Of a DNA stretch of 64,000 nt, positions 22,917-33,876 are shown piece by piece. Origin of the DNA: Bathynomus jamesi (Eukaryota; Arthropoda; Malacostraca; Isopoda; Cirolanidae); assembly GCA_023014485.1 (NCBI GenBank), contig JAJOZX010003206.1:468450-532449 (forward strand). The letters run 5' to 3'. The position numbers and the translations under genes are program-made. Position 1 is the stretch's first letter. Every line of letters starts with the position of its first letter. A model generated the notes under the pieces. It worked only from the letters and a program-made list of their open reading frames with translations, did not search any database and was not told the DNA's origin.

Positions 22917-23661
22917 TACCTCGCTCCTGCAGTGGAGCATCCGCGGGCTCCTGGTAGGCCTCGAGAGTCTCTCCTCTCTCCTGGCCTCCAGGTGTCCGGC
23001 GTGTTTCTGCCTTCAGGAGACGATTCTGGGATCCCGTTCCCTCCCTCGAGTGTCCGGTTACTGCGGGCTCCCTTCCCCGCCTCTCAATGGGGCGGGGAGG
23101 GGGGGCGCCGCGGTCTTCGTGCACCGCTCCATCCCTTTCCGCCCCCTCCCGCTCCGTACAGTCCTGCAAGCTGTGGCCATGCGCCTTTCCTTGGGGCGCC
23201 AGCTCACGGTCTGCTCTCTTTACCTCTCCCCTAACGTACGCCCTCCACCCGATTCTCTCCGTGACCTAATTCTTCAGCTTCCCCGCCCTTTCCTGATTCT
23301 CGGGGACTTCAACAGTCGGGACCCGGCCTGGGGGGACGTTTGCTCCACCTTTCTCTCCGGGACCCTTCTCTCCCTTATGGACGAGCTTGAGTTCACCTTT
23401 CTGTACGATGGCTCCCCAACCTGCCTTCACTCGGCCCACGACAGTTTCACCTGTATCGACCTTTCCCTGGTTTCCCTCAAAATCGTGACGGAGTTCACCT
23501 GGGAGGTCCTGCCGGATTCTTCCGGCAGTGACCATTTCCCAATGTGTCTTACCCCGAGCCGTCTCTTCTCCCCCACCTCTGTTCGCCCGAGCAGACTGGG
23601 CCTCATACGCGAGGGGCACGGCGATCTCGCCATCAATTCCTGCCTTTCCCTCCGTCAGTGA
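22917..23661 (+). pseudogene. LINE ORF2, AP-like endonuclease domain
   Basis: The domain shows LLQWSIRGLLVGLE (the usual Asn of the first motif is Ser), CFCLQETILGS (Glu), AVFVHRSIP, FLILGDFNSRDPAWGD, CIDLSLVS and SGSDHFPMCL (the SDH motif). This is the apurinic-like endonuclease that nicks target DNA in LINE transposition. Frame changes at about 23030 and 23590 disconnect it from the RT. The first-motif substitution and the frameshifts argue that this copy is inactive. Confidence 0.75.
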
Positions 23662-23662
23662 G

Positions 23663-26555
23663 GCCCTCGCCTTCCTCGAGAGTAAGATCCTCTCGGCTGC
23701 CGCCAGTTGCATCCCCTGTACCTCTGGCTCCCCCAGGCCGCGAAGCGTCCCATGGTGGACCCCAGAGTGCTCCCATGCCGTTCAGGAGCGGCGCCGTGCC
23801 GGCCGCCGCTTCTACCGGACCCGCCAGCTGGAGCACAAGATAGAGTTTCAGTGCCTGAAGGCAGTGGCCCGGTCGGGTCCTGAAACTGGCCCGGCGTACC
23901 TCCTGGCGGAGTTACGTGTCCGGTATCTCCTCCTCGACTGCCCCCTCGACTGTTTGGCGCAAGGTGCGCAGCTTTGAGGGGACCCGTGTCCCCCCTCGAC
24001 CCCCGGTGCTTCGGGTCGGGAACGACGAGTTCGTCTCCGATCCGGAGGCCGTCGCGAACGCACTCGCGGCGCACTTTGCAGCCATCTCCAGTTCCGATTC
24101 CCCCTATTCCCGCCGCGACCCACCGGATTTTCCACCTCATAGGGATGACCCCTATAATCACCTCTTCCGCATGATGGAGCTTCGGGAGGCCCTCCGCCCC
24201 CGACGCTCCTCCGCACCCAGCCCCGATAATATCCCCTATGACTTGTTACGGCACCTCCACCCCTCTGCTCTCAGCTTTGTACTGGACCTCTATAACCGGA
24301 TTTGGTTGGAGGGTTCATTCCCGGACTGGTGGCGTGAGTCCATCGTCGTCCCCATCCCGAAGCCCGATAAAGACCCCTCACTCCCGTCGAACTATCGCCC
24401 CATTTCCCTGACATGCTGCGCCTGCAAGGTTATGGAGGCGATGGTCGCCTCGCGGCTGTCCCTTACTCTGGAGGCGAGTGACCAATACCCTGCTACCCAG
24501 GCTGGTTTCCGGCGCTTCCGGTCTACCACCGACCCCCTCCTCCTCCTTAGCCACGACGTGCAGGAGGCTTTCTCCCGGCGTCACTTTGTACTCGCCGTCT
24601 TTTTCGACCTCCAGAAGGCCTACGATACTACTCGGCGGAGCGCGGTCTTTGACTGCTTACGCTCCCTGGGTTTCGTAGGCTTTCTCCCCTCCTTTATTTA
24701 TAACTTCTTGTCCGCCCGTTCTTTCCGCATCCGCATCGGTTCTACCCTCTCTGACCGCTTTCCGTTGGAGGAGGGTGTCCCTCAGGGTAGTGTCCTTAGC
24801 GTCCTGTGTTTCTCACTAGTGATGAACACAGTCGCTACGGTCCTGCCTACTTCCGTTCGTAGCTCCCTCTATGCCGATGACCTGGCTATCTATTGCTCTG
24901 GCTGCCTCCCGTCTTTGGCTGAATGTCGACTCCAGCTAGCCATCAATGCGGTGGTTCGCTGGGCATCCTCGGTTGGCTATGCTTTCTCACCCTCTAAGTC
25001 TTCCAGTATGCTTTTCCGTCCTCGGCGCCTCCGTCTGTCGCATACCTTCGCCCTTACCCTTGCCGGCACTCCTCTTCCCCGCGTCCCATCCGTTCGATTC
25101 CTGGGTATGACCCTCGACGAATTTTTCGGTTGGGTTCCACACCTTAGGCGGTTGCGGCAATCATCTCGCTGCACCCTCTCCCTTTTGAGTCACCTGTCCC
25201 ACATGACCTGGGGGGCGGACAGGCGTACTCTGCTGCGCCTGTACACCTCCCTGGTGCAATCCCGCATCAACTACGGCTGTGTGGTCTACAGCTCCGCCTC
25301 CTCTCCGGCACTCCGTATGCTGGATCCTCTTCTCCACCGTGGCCTTCGCCTGGCGTCTGGTGCCTTCCTCTCATCCCCTGTCGCTAGTCTTCAGGTGGAC
25401 TGCGGACACCCCCCCCTGCCCCTTCGCCGGGGCCTTCTCATGGCGAAGTGTTACCCTCGCATCTGCCGCCTCCCGGGGTCCCTACTCTTCTCCGCGATCT
25501 CCCAGGCGCTACTCCGGCCTGACATGTGGCATTTCACTGCCTCCCTGGCCGACGTTTTTTCGTCCCTTGGGATCCCCCCACCCTCTATTCTGCCGTTCTC
25601 CTTCGACCTGTCGCCCCCCTGGCTGACCACCCCTATCTGCCGCTGCCAGGCGCTCCGTGGCCTGCATAAGGAGTCTCCTCCTACCGTCCTCCGGTCTTCT
25701 TTTCTGGCCCATGTTCCCGTCTACACCGACGGCTCGCGCTCCCTTGCAGGTGTCGCGGCCGCCGTCTTCTCTCCGTCGCTGTCACCTACCTCCCGGGGTA
25801 TCCCCCTGCCGGTTCAGGCCTCCATCTTTTCCGCGGAGCTCTTTGCCCTTCTGGAAGCCCTCCGTCTGGTATCGGGTTTTTCGCGGTCTTCCTGTACCAT
25901 CTTTTCGGACTCGCTGAGCGCCCTTCAAGCGCTCGAGCGCTATGATTCCCCGGACCCCCTCGTACGCATTATTCAACAGGAGTACCATGTCCTGCACACC
26001 ATTCACCGGATCCGGGTCACCTTCTGTTGGGTTCCTGCCCATGTCGGTGTTTCCGGTAATGAGGCGGCTGACCGCACAGCCCGGTCCGCCGCCTCGATGC
26101 CTCCCCTCCCCCGCCCGCTCCCCTTCTCTGACTATGTGCAGGTCTTTTGGTCCCTCTACGACTGCATATGGCAGCAGTCCTGGGACGATGCCACCAGAAA
26201 TAAACTCTGGTCCATCCGCCCCCGCCTGTCATATTGGGCGTCCTCTTTCCACCACTCCCGACACAAAGAGGTCGTCCTTGCGCGGCTTCGCATCGGCCAT
26301 ACGCGCCTCACGCACGGCTACCTTATGTTCCGGCAGGAGGCTCCTTGTTGCGCCTCCTGCCAGTCGCCCCTCACCGTCTTTCACATCCTTGTGGAATGCC
26401 CCACCCTGTCGTCAGTACGTCGTCGCGCCTTCCCGTTCCTCTCTGATTTCCCCCTCCCCGATCGTTTACGTCTTATGCTCGCTGAGAGCCCTCTCTTCTC
26501 GCTTGACTGTCTTTTCCTTTTCCTCTCCCAATCTCGCCTCCTCTCTGAGCTTTAG
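23663..26555 (+). pseudogene. LINE ORF2, reverse transcriptase plus RNase H
   Basis: The long frame opens at 23916 (upstream linker in other frames). It shows SNYRPISLTCCACKVMEAMV, FFDLQKAYDTT (motif A), VPQGSVLSVLCFSLVMN, SLYADDLAIYC (intact YADD) and VRFLGMTLD. RNase H follows: VPVYTDGSRS, SAELFALLEAL, IFSDSLSALQAL and WVPAHVGVSGNEAADRTARS, so all four acidic residues are visible. A C-terminal CCASCQSPLTVFHILVEC finger follows. RNase H after RT places it in the I group. The 879-codon reading from 23916 is open, unlike the endonuclease. Confidence 0.88.
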
Positions 26556-26756
26556 GTGACTTCTCACCCGTCGTCCGCGGTCCTCCCACTTCTAGTGCCT
26601 TTCCCCCATCTCCGTTTCTCTCTCATATTCTGCTTCGCCATGATATCCGCTAGCGTATAGCGGGAAATGGCGGTAAACGCCCCAATACAAAAAAAAAAAT
26701 ATATATACCTACACAAACTCATACACCTCTATTTCGCCCTTTCATTACCTCCAAGA

Positions 26757-26870
26757 TCATTTAGCACATACAGTAATATCCATACAGCCAAAAGAAACCG
26801 ATTAAGCACAGACAGAGCAGCAAAGCTAGTATTTATATCCCAAAATGCAAAATTCCAAGAAAGTGAAGTA
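26757..26870 (+). pseudogene. hAT dimerisation-domain fragment
   Basis: SFSTYSNIHTAKRNRLSTDR followed by AAKLVFISQNAKF resembles the end of hAT transposases in which a -HxxKRNRLxxERAxKLVFI- helix closes the dimer interface. It is a short isolated piece beginning just downstream of the LINE target site. Confidence 0.6.
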
Positions 26871-26917
26871 AAACATGGTGCTACATTGGCTTCATCAACA
26901 TCCAAATCTGCAATAAG

Positions 26918-27360
26918 TACCAGTACCTATGATATTGAAACTATATGCTCTAATCAATCTGTGATAATGATTCTTCAATGGAAATAGAATCAGATAATGA
27001 AAGTTAAACAGCATTAGGTTAGCACAAAGGTTAAAGAAAGATGAATATTTTTTTTTTTTCTATTTGGAATATATATATACACACACACACTGGTATTCTT
27101 GCCAATCACAATTATATATATTGTTTTATACCAGTATTATGTATTTTTTATTATGTATATTATACCAGTACCTGTGATATTGAAACTAGCATATATGCTC
27201 TACCCAATCTAGTGATGATTCTTCCATGGAAATGAAGGTTAAACAACATTAGGTTAACAAAAAGGTTCAAAAAAAGGTTCAAAAAAAGGTGAATATTTTT
27301 CTTCTATCTGGAATATATATACTGGTACTCTTGCCAATCACAATTATGTATATTGTTTGA
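26918..27360. repeat. Tandem duplication of about 200-240 bp
   Basis: The block from TACCAGTACCTATGATATTG (26918) to the AATCACAATTATATATATTG segment recurs from about 27162 to 27360 (CCAGTACCTGTGATATTGAA onward). Shared internal marks are ATTAGGTTA, AAAGGTT and TGCCAATCACAATTAT. The second copy has expanded AAAAAAGGTTC units. Confidence 0.7.
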
Positions 27361-28534
27361 AACGAGGAAGAATGTTTTATGTTCTAGTTAAAAAATATAT
27401 ATACATATAAAAAATGAGGGTTTGTTTTTCCTTTCTATTATATACTTTTTGCGTGATTCAGTTTTTCTAAAAGATGACTATATATACTAGGTATAACCGT
27501 ATAAGCATGGTAGTATAGTAAATTATAGGTAATACTAATATACTTATTAGATTAAAGGAAGAAAAATATGGAATAAGTTTAAAACAATAAAAAACAAAAA
27601 AAACAGACTATCTTCGTTTTAAACAAAAAAAATGACAAAAAAAACAACACAATAAAAAACGACTCGCATCACTAATGGTATGTATCATTGTTGTCAGGTT
27701 ATAAATAAGAATTTGGTCATATGACCTTTATTTAAGGTCAAATTTTGACCTTTAGTAGACCACTTCACAAAAAATTTTATAAAACTGAAATTAAAGAAAA
27801 ATAATTTTTCTGCACAAAACAATAATAAAATATTGATATATAGAGTGAATAAAGGTAGAAATTATCTAGAATTACCAAATATTTTGGAAAGTTTAACTTT
27901 TTTCTGGCTACCATCCCTGCAGTTCTCTATTAATAAACCTGAATAAAAAAAAGCACGAGTAATTTTTTTTTTCCTTACCTTACAGGCAAAATGGAATAGT
28001 GTAAATTTGTAGAATAATTACATTTAGCAAATATTAGAAATGATAAATGCAGTAACATTTTAAGAAATTTAAACCATGTGAATAAATCAAAATTTTGCCA
28101 AGATTCCTTGAGGAGGCATAAAAAGAGAATATTTACAGGATTAAAATCTGTCTTCTTCATATTCAGAGAAAGTTTGTGACTTTATTAAAGAAAAGAGTCT
28201 CTTACGCAGTAATTGCATGAATTATATATCAAGCAATCTAGACTTGATTTGGAGTCTTCAGGCAGGGGAGACAAAAGGAACACAAACTCAAGTGATCTTG
28301 AAAGAGGTATCATCAAGTCACTCTAAAGATAGCAATTCAAATGAATCCTCAATCAGTAATAATCCCAAGACAGTAGCAGTTCATGTAAAAGACATTCTTC
28401 CTTTGGTTGGAGAAACACCTGCTAAAACGAGTAAGATCCAACCTAGGCTTTGTTTTTGTGTTCTACTTTTTTTCTTTTTTGTTCATGCTTGTAAGTCTTG
28501 TTTTTATGTACACGCATGTTTACAATTACTTATA
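27361..28534. other. AT-rich stretch, no confirmed gene
   Basis: No firm feature. A frame at 28217-28430 ends TVAVHVKDILPLVGETPAKT before a GTAAGA donor-like site, and another (30208-30340) is bounded by AG and GTAAAT. They do not join in frame, so a host exon here is only a faint possibility. The VxxxDILPL wording is also reminiscent of pogo transposase tails. Confidence 0.35.
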
Positions 28535-29958
28535 CAGGTCGTCCGATAAATGAGTGGCGATTCGGGAACAATTTATAAATAAAAGATAAAGGATAATAAA
28601 AATTTTTATTAGAAGGAATTTTATTATTAGTAAACTTACAATTAATTCAATAATTAATTGTCATAGGGATCAACCTGATCGCCATTTACATGAACAGCAA
28701 GCTGTATGTGTGTCCATGTCCTGTCTGACAGTTTTTGTAAAAGTTTTTTATCCTCATTGATGTCACTTAACACAACTTCTGCGATTTTTGTCAGATCAGA
28801 TTCACTTTGATTTTCATGGCCATTAATCTGCATCTTGAGGATTCCCCAGAGGGTATTATCCGGTGTAGTCAAGTCCGGACTCCATGGAGGCCAAGGTACA
28901 GGACCATACTTTCCGATCCATCTGCCAAGAAAATTTCTGTCTAGGAACTCACGCGCAGCAAAAGTGGTGTGTCCTGGAGCACCATCTTGCTGAAAAATAG
29001 GGTTGTGAATATTCGTATTTCTTAAAGTGGGTAGAAATCTGTTCTCCAACATGTCGATATAACTTCCTGAAGTAATTTGACCAGTGCACACAAATGGACC
29101 AATTAAACAATGCGCTGATATTGCACACCATATCATGATTCGAGGGGGATACTGTTTTACTTGATCATAATAATGAGGATTTTCTTTCGACCAAAAAAAC
29201 GAAAATTTGCTTTGGCCACGCCATAAAGGGCACATTCAATGCTGAAGAACGTACGATCTCTCTTGGCTTTACTTGGAAAAGCTTCAAGAATTTGTTGACA
29301 AGCATTAACTCTGACAATTTTATCTTGTGGCGATAAAAACTGAATGGAGGTTGGGCAGAAAGCTTTAAAATGCAAGTCTTTTTTCATCAAATCATGCAGT
29401 GTTGATTTCGGAACATTTAATGCAGATGCACGCCTACGAATACTTTTGGTTGGTGATTGTCGAATTGACACTTGAACATCATCATCCAATCTTGCTCTTG
29501 CTTTGGGGTGACCATGGTGTTTTTTATCAATTATCATCCCAGTTGTGAATAATTTGTGTTCCCATTTTCTAATAATTTCGCCCTTTGGTGGCACATCATT
29601 AAAACTTTGTTCAAACCTTTCGCGTACTACCTTCATGCAATGCTTGGCTTTTCCAGATTCATGCCACCATGTTGCTGCTAATATCCGTGCTTCATATGTG
29701 TAGGGACTTTGATCATAAATTTTATCAACACATGCATCTACCTCAGCCATTGCAATGCCAATAATTAGAAATAATAAAAATAAAACAATGAAAAACCAGA
29801 ACAAACAGGAATAAACATGAATTACTACAAAATTAAAAATTTGGATTTCATGTGAAGCTAGCTTAATTGAAAAAAAAGCAGACATTTATTAGATATCAAA
29901 GATATTAGTACACTATGCTAACTGACATAGAATTGCCACTCACTTATCGGATGACCTG
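28535..29958 (-). mobile_element. DD41D mariner-like element, complete ends
   Basis: The ends CAGGTCGTCCGATAAATGAG and its near-complement (CTCACTTATCGGATGACCTG) are bordered by TA at 28533-28534 and 29959-29960. The 1424-bp body carries one transposase gene on the minus strand, broken once. Confidence 0.9.
28654..29750 (-). pseudogene. DD41D mariner transposase, frameshifted, first Asp lost
   Basis: The frame starts MAEVDACVDK with a helix-turn-helix region (ILAATWWHESGKAKHCMKVV, then KGEIIRKWEHKL). SPTKSIRRRASALNVPKSTL follows, a second HTH. The catalytic part has FQQDGAPGHTT and SPDLTTPDNTLWG, again 41 residues apart. At the first catalytic position the usual FSDE is FSIE. A frameshift lies between 29157 and 29235, after which the second frame runs to VNGDQVDPYDN. 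It is inactive on both counts. Confidence 0.85.
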
Positions 29959-30682
29959 TACATAGTTTTTAGGCTTGTAATTAGTAATGATATATTTAAA
30001 TTTCAGAAGGCTTAAGTTAAAAACAAAGGGAATCAAAGTATGGTACTGCTGCAGTGGCTGTGCAGGCCATAGTCCCCAAGTGTCTGTATTGTTGAGCCAC
30101 CCAATACCCTTTCATGTTTCTGGGTTCGTAATAGTCAAAAGACTGGGCAAGGGGATAGTTTCCTCGGGTATCCAGTAATGCCTCTCTTATCAGTTGTTTA
30201 TTTCCAGAGATTATTCAGGTCCAACTCGCGCATTAACTGTAAAAGACATCCCAAAGTTCTATTTACTAAATCCTCATCTCCACTGAGCAACAGACCCAAC
30301 CCAACCACTCAGAGTCCAAGAAAGGGACTGAAATTCCAAGGTAAATCTAATAGAAATAAACTAATCTTTGTTTTTTCTCTTTATTATATCTGGAATAAAC
30401 ACACTTATTCAGTATAAAAGTATAAACTCGCAAAATGAAAGACTGACAATGAATCACAATGAACAAAAACTCTGGAAAACAAATAATAATTATTGAGATT
30501 CAGCAGAAATGATAGAAAGCAAGTGAGAGACAAGTACCAGAAATGACTTGTACCAAATGTGAACCCTTGTCCCAGCCTAGCTACCCTCCAAACTTGACCC
30601 TGTGACCTGATTTTTGTTATACAAAGTGGCTATCTAGTTAGTAGTGTTAGGGTCACAAGCCTGATTCCAGGGCAGATCCCAG
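29959..30682. other. Intervening sequence, possible isolated exon at 30208-30340
   Basis: Only the AG/GT-bounded segment 30208-30340 (RLFRSNSRINCKRHPK in frame) stands out; no family is recognised. The rest shows no repeat ends or coding motif. Confidence 0.3.
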
Positions 30683-31350
30683 CAGGGTTGGCCTGATTGA
30701 ACCTGACCCAGTTGTCCCCAGTGGGTTTTTTTCAGAAAAAGCCCACCTGAAAAAACCCAATTAAAACCCACTCAAGTGGGTTTTTTCAGATATTTTACAC
30801 CAATGAGTTATGGTACTGTAATAAGCTAATAAAAATAATATAACAGTCAATACCATGTATTTAAGAGTCATTGCAGTCATGTAGGACTTTGTTCTATTAA
30901 ATAAATAACAAAAGCACAAAGCTCAACTCAACTTCAACTTTATTTTTAATTAAAACTGAACTCCAAAATATTTTATTTTATTAAATGAAGTGCCCTGTAA
31001 AAGTAATAAACTAATTAAATTCAGGTAGTAATCATAGTTAAGTATTTATTTATTAAGCACTGGCACATTTCAAAGTAATCAAACTTAATCTTCATTCAGC
31101 TCACTTCCACTACGCAAATATTTGTATATTTTGACCAGCTTTGCTGCGTTTTCTGTCCCAAGCTTGTTGTGTAACTTGGACCAGATGTTTTCCAAATGTT
31201 GAGAAAACTCTCTCAATGGCAGCTGAACTTGTGGTACAACTCAGTAGATGTTCACAAAAGTCTCAGAAATCTTCCATACCAATAGCATTGCCATCAAGTA
31301 GAGGAAGACTTTCTATACAGTTGAATGACTTTATTATTAAACATTGATAC
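30683..31350 (-). mobile_element. Truncated hAT related to the 19306 element
   Basis: The terminus CAGGGTTGGCC and the GTGGGTTTTTTCAG / CTGAAAAAACCCA subterminal units match the family inserted in the LINE at 19306. The minus strand at about 31085-31290 encodes SSAAIERVFSTFG (hAT ER-x-FS motif with the catalytic Glu). After one frame change come WSKLHNKLGTENAAKLVKIY and a stop. The other end is missing, so it is a 3' fragment. Confidence 0.72.
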
Positions 31351-31471
31351 TGAGAAAAGGTTCTTATCTTTTATTTTGAAAGTCAGAAAACATGCTAGAT
31401 TTTGAGGCTTGTTACTGATTATCCACTGTTCTGCTGCCATTGCTTGCTCTTCAAGTTCTGCTCCTGTTATA

Positions 31472-31957
31472 CAGGCGTCCCCCGTTATACGATCATTCAG
31501 TTTACGATTTCCCGCGTTAACGATTTTAAAAAAGTACCCCCCATCTTTCGATTTACAATTGCCTTATTTCGCGTTAACGATCTCCAACTTGAAAGCATGT
31601 CTCAGAAAAGGCCAAGTGCTGGTGCTTCGGGTATTGCTAAGAAGCCTCGCAAGCGTTTGAGCTTGGAGGTTAAGCTTGACATTGTCAAGCATCACAAGAA
31701 TGGACAAGGGGCTAATTCGATAGCGAATTATAAATTGTATAAATTGTCTTTTTTTAATCACAATTTCACACTTTTTGTACATAACAGTAAAATATATAGC
31801 AAAATAATAGTGGAATCTGCAAATTTTGGGGGTCTTCCAGAATGTTTGGGAACGTATCCCTATTTTTCCCATAAGGCCTTCAGTTCGATATATGATCATT
31901 CGATATACGATGGGGTTTTTTAGGGACGCATCCCAATCGTATAATGGGGGATGCCTG
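31472..31957 (+). mobile_element. Tigger/pogo derivative keeping the transposase N-terminus
   Basis: The ends CAGGCGTCCCCCGTTATACG and CGTATAATGGGGGATGCCTG are flanked by TA (31470-31471 and 31958-31959). From about 31595 the plus strand encodes MSQKRPSAGASGIAKKPRKR followed by LSLEVKLDIVKHHKNGQGAN. This is the basic lead plus first helices of the CENP-B-type HTH of pogo transposases. The frame then runs into AT-rich sequence, so everything after the first HTH helices is deleted. Confidence 0.88.
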
Positions 31958-32121
31958 TATATATATATATGTAAAAATGAACCATAAATAATTCCCATAT
32001 TCCTATACTATCTTATTCTTCATGTAATTCTTGTATTCATTTATATAGTTCTTGTATCCATTTTAAAAATTCATGTGTTATATGGTTCATGTATTTATAT
32101 AATCCTGTATATTCTTATATA

Positions 32122-32737
32122 CAGGGTGGGCAGAAAGTAGCTCCCTATTTTGGATTGGTAAAAAAATACGTATATTATCCATTTATTTCAGAAGAAATAA
32201 TATGAAAAGGTAGGCATACATGGTTGGTTTTCTCTAAAATTCAATGTGGGCTCCAACTCTTTCCACCAGCTTCTGGAGCCGCCCAGGAATGGCATCCACT
32301 GACTTTAGCAGGAACTCCGGCGGGATGGAGGACATGACTTCCCGAATTCGGTCCTCCAGTTCTTCCAATGTCCTCGGTTTGGTGCGGTAGACTTCTTCCT
32401 TTACCCACCCCCAAAGAAAGAAGTCGCACGGTGTCAAGTCGGGGCTCCTGGCTGGCCATTGATGTGGACCACGATGACCCATCCAACGCCCAGGGAAGTG
32501 GGCATCCAGCCACTCACGGACAACAAGAGTAGCGGGAGAGTCCACTTTCCCGAGCTGCCTGGCGAGTTGACTTTCATGGACTCCGTGTGAACATTTCCTG
32601 AACTGCCTGCACCGTCTCCTGGGCCCTGGATGTCGAAGGGCGACCACATCTTCGAACATCTGCCACAGACCCCGTGGTCATGAGCTTTGAGTGGCAGTTC
32701 TTGATTGTTTTCGGGTCCACTTGGGCACGTGGTCCGT
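32122..32737 (-). mobile_element. DD41D mariner fragment cut off by the LTR element
   Basis: The left end CAGGGTGGGCAGAAAGTAGC follows TA at 32120-32121. Minus-strand coding shows TGSVADVRRCGRPSTSRAQE (N-terminal HTH, with a stop soon after). The sequence then jumps to WLDAHFPGRWMGHRGPHQWP and SPDLTPCDFFLWG, so the first and second catalytic regions are internally deleted. The other terminus is absent: the LTR begins at 32738, and the sequence beyond the right LTR (47531 on) is not the missing mariner half. Confidence 0.8.
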
Positions 32738-33729
32738 TGTGGAGGGTGAACCCTTTCCCCTTTTAGTTCTCAGCCCTTTCCCCCTGGCCTTGATTATTAT
32801 TATTTATATATTAAATTTCTTTGATTTTTGAATGAAATATTTGTTATAGAAAGGATTTTAATGGTTCTCTCTCTCTTAACAAACAAACAAATAATGAATA
32901 GGAATGATAACTGTTATAGGAAATTAGAAAGATGGTAGTAAACTATTAAGCATTAAGATAATAAATAATAAACATTAAGTAACACTAACTTTAATATTAG
33001 CAAACAAATAAATAAAGAAATAATGTTATAAGATATGTTAATATTAATATTTTAATGAATGAAAAGACTAAACAATAAGTTAAATAAAGAAATGTTAAAC
33101 TTGTAAACAAGGAATGAGGAATAAAACAGTTTTATTAAATTAGTATGGGAAAAAGAGTGAGAGTTGGACAGTTGCTTGTTAAACCCTGTTAGTAAATGAA
33201 TAATAAAGTACAAAATTGTTAATATTTTAATGAACAAACAAATAATGAAAAGAAGAATAAACAAATTTAGTAAAAGAGACGCTTCTGAGGTTTAAAAGTG
33301 TCGGTGTGTGTGTCAAAACTCGAGTTTTGAGAAGTGGAGGGAACCAATTGGCGCATGTGTGGAAATATAAATAATAAAAAATATAGTTTAAGAGGGTAAT
33401 TTGACAAGAGAAAATAAAGAACATAACAGAGGAAACTAAAGTCAGGCTGGATTTGTCTGAGGCTGAAGACCGTTATTGGACCAAGGGAACTTTAAGTTCT
33501 GTTAGGAAGGGGATGCTGGAGATAGTGAACCACTAACAGAAGGAAGCTATTCTGGCAAGTAAGAAACTGTTGGTGGCGGGAGCCAGCAGTCGTGGAGTCG
33601 GAGGTCTGGGCAGCGAGCCTGGATCCAACAACCCTTCAAGGTAAGCAGCCTGGTTTCGTGGAGTTCTTAAACAAAAGAAAAAATTCTTATTCGTGGTGCG
33701 GCCGTTAGGTTACTCCAAATCCCACCACA
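32738..33729 (+). repeat. Left LTR
   Basis: It starts TGTGGAGGGTGAACCC and ends AATCCCACCACA. Compared with the right LTR it has an extra segment near the start (CCTTTTAGTTCTCAGCCC) and lacks a few short blocks, so the two have diverged by both substitutions and indels. AATAAA signals occur in its 3' half (near 33413). Confidence 0.93.
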
Positions 33730-33738
33730 TAAAATAAG

Positions 33739-33756
33739 TGGCGCCCGAACAGGGAC
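33739..33756 (+). promoter_or_regulatory. Primer-binding site, Lys-tRNA type
   Basis: TGGCGCCCGAACAGGGAC lies 9 bp after the left LTR. It is complementary to the 3' end of a lysine tRNA, the primer used by many retroelements for minus-strand DNA synthesis. Confidence 0.9.
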
Positions 33757-33876
33757 TTCCACTCAGAAAGGTGGGTTGTTTCCTGGTTGGGTTGTATAGA
33801 AGAAGAGTGAAAGAGTAGTTGTAGGTTGGGTGTAGTAGTAATAGAGTAGAAGTGAAGTAGGGTAGCATCTTTAGAG

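Larger units (their letters stand above)
18982..26700 (+). mobile_element. GC-rich LINE, near full length, with 14-bp target duplication
   Basis: ATATATACCTACAC occurs at 18968-18981 and again at 26701-26714. The first copy precedes the GC-rich 5' end (CCCCTCCCCGCGGG); the second follows a short A tail. The 3' end carries a potential stem (CGCTAGCGTATAGCGGG) and GGCGGTAAACGCC just before the tail. The element has a 5' leader, an ORF1 with zinc knuckles, and an ORF2 with endonuclease, RT and RNase H domains, the layout of the I group of LINEs. Removing the internal hAT leaves about 6.35 kb. Its C-rich coding strand contrasts sharply with the AT-rich surroundings. Confidence 0.9.

Noticed and set aside
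20748..26232. Many long antisense and alternate-frame ORFs in the GC-rich LINE
   Set aside because: They mirror the GC-rich, stop-poor coding frames of ORF1/ORF2, have Arg/Gly/Pro-biased composition and show no family motif.
28217..30340. A two-exon host gene interrupted by the mariner at 28535
   Set aside because: Joining the donor at 28431 to the acceptor at 30207 gives a stop after a few codons, and no family is recognised.
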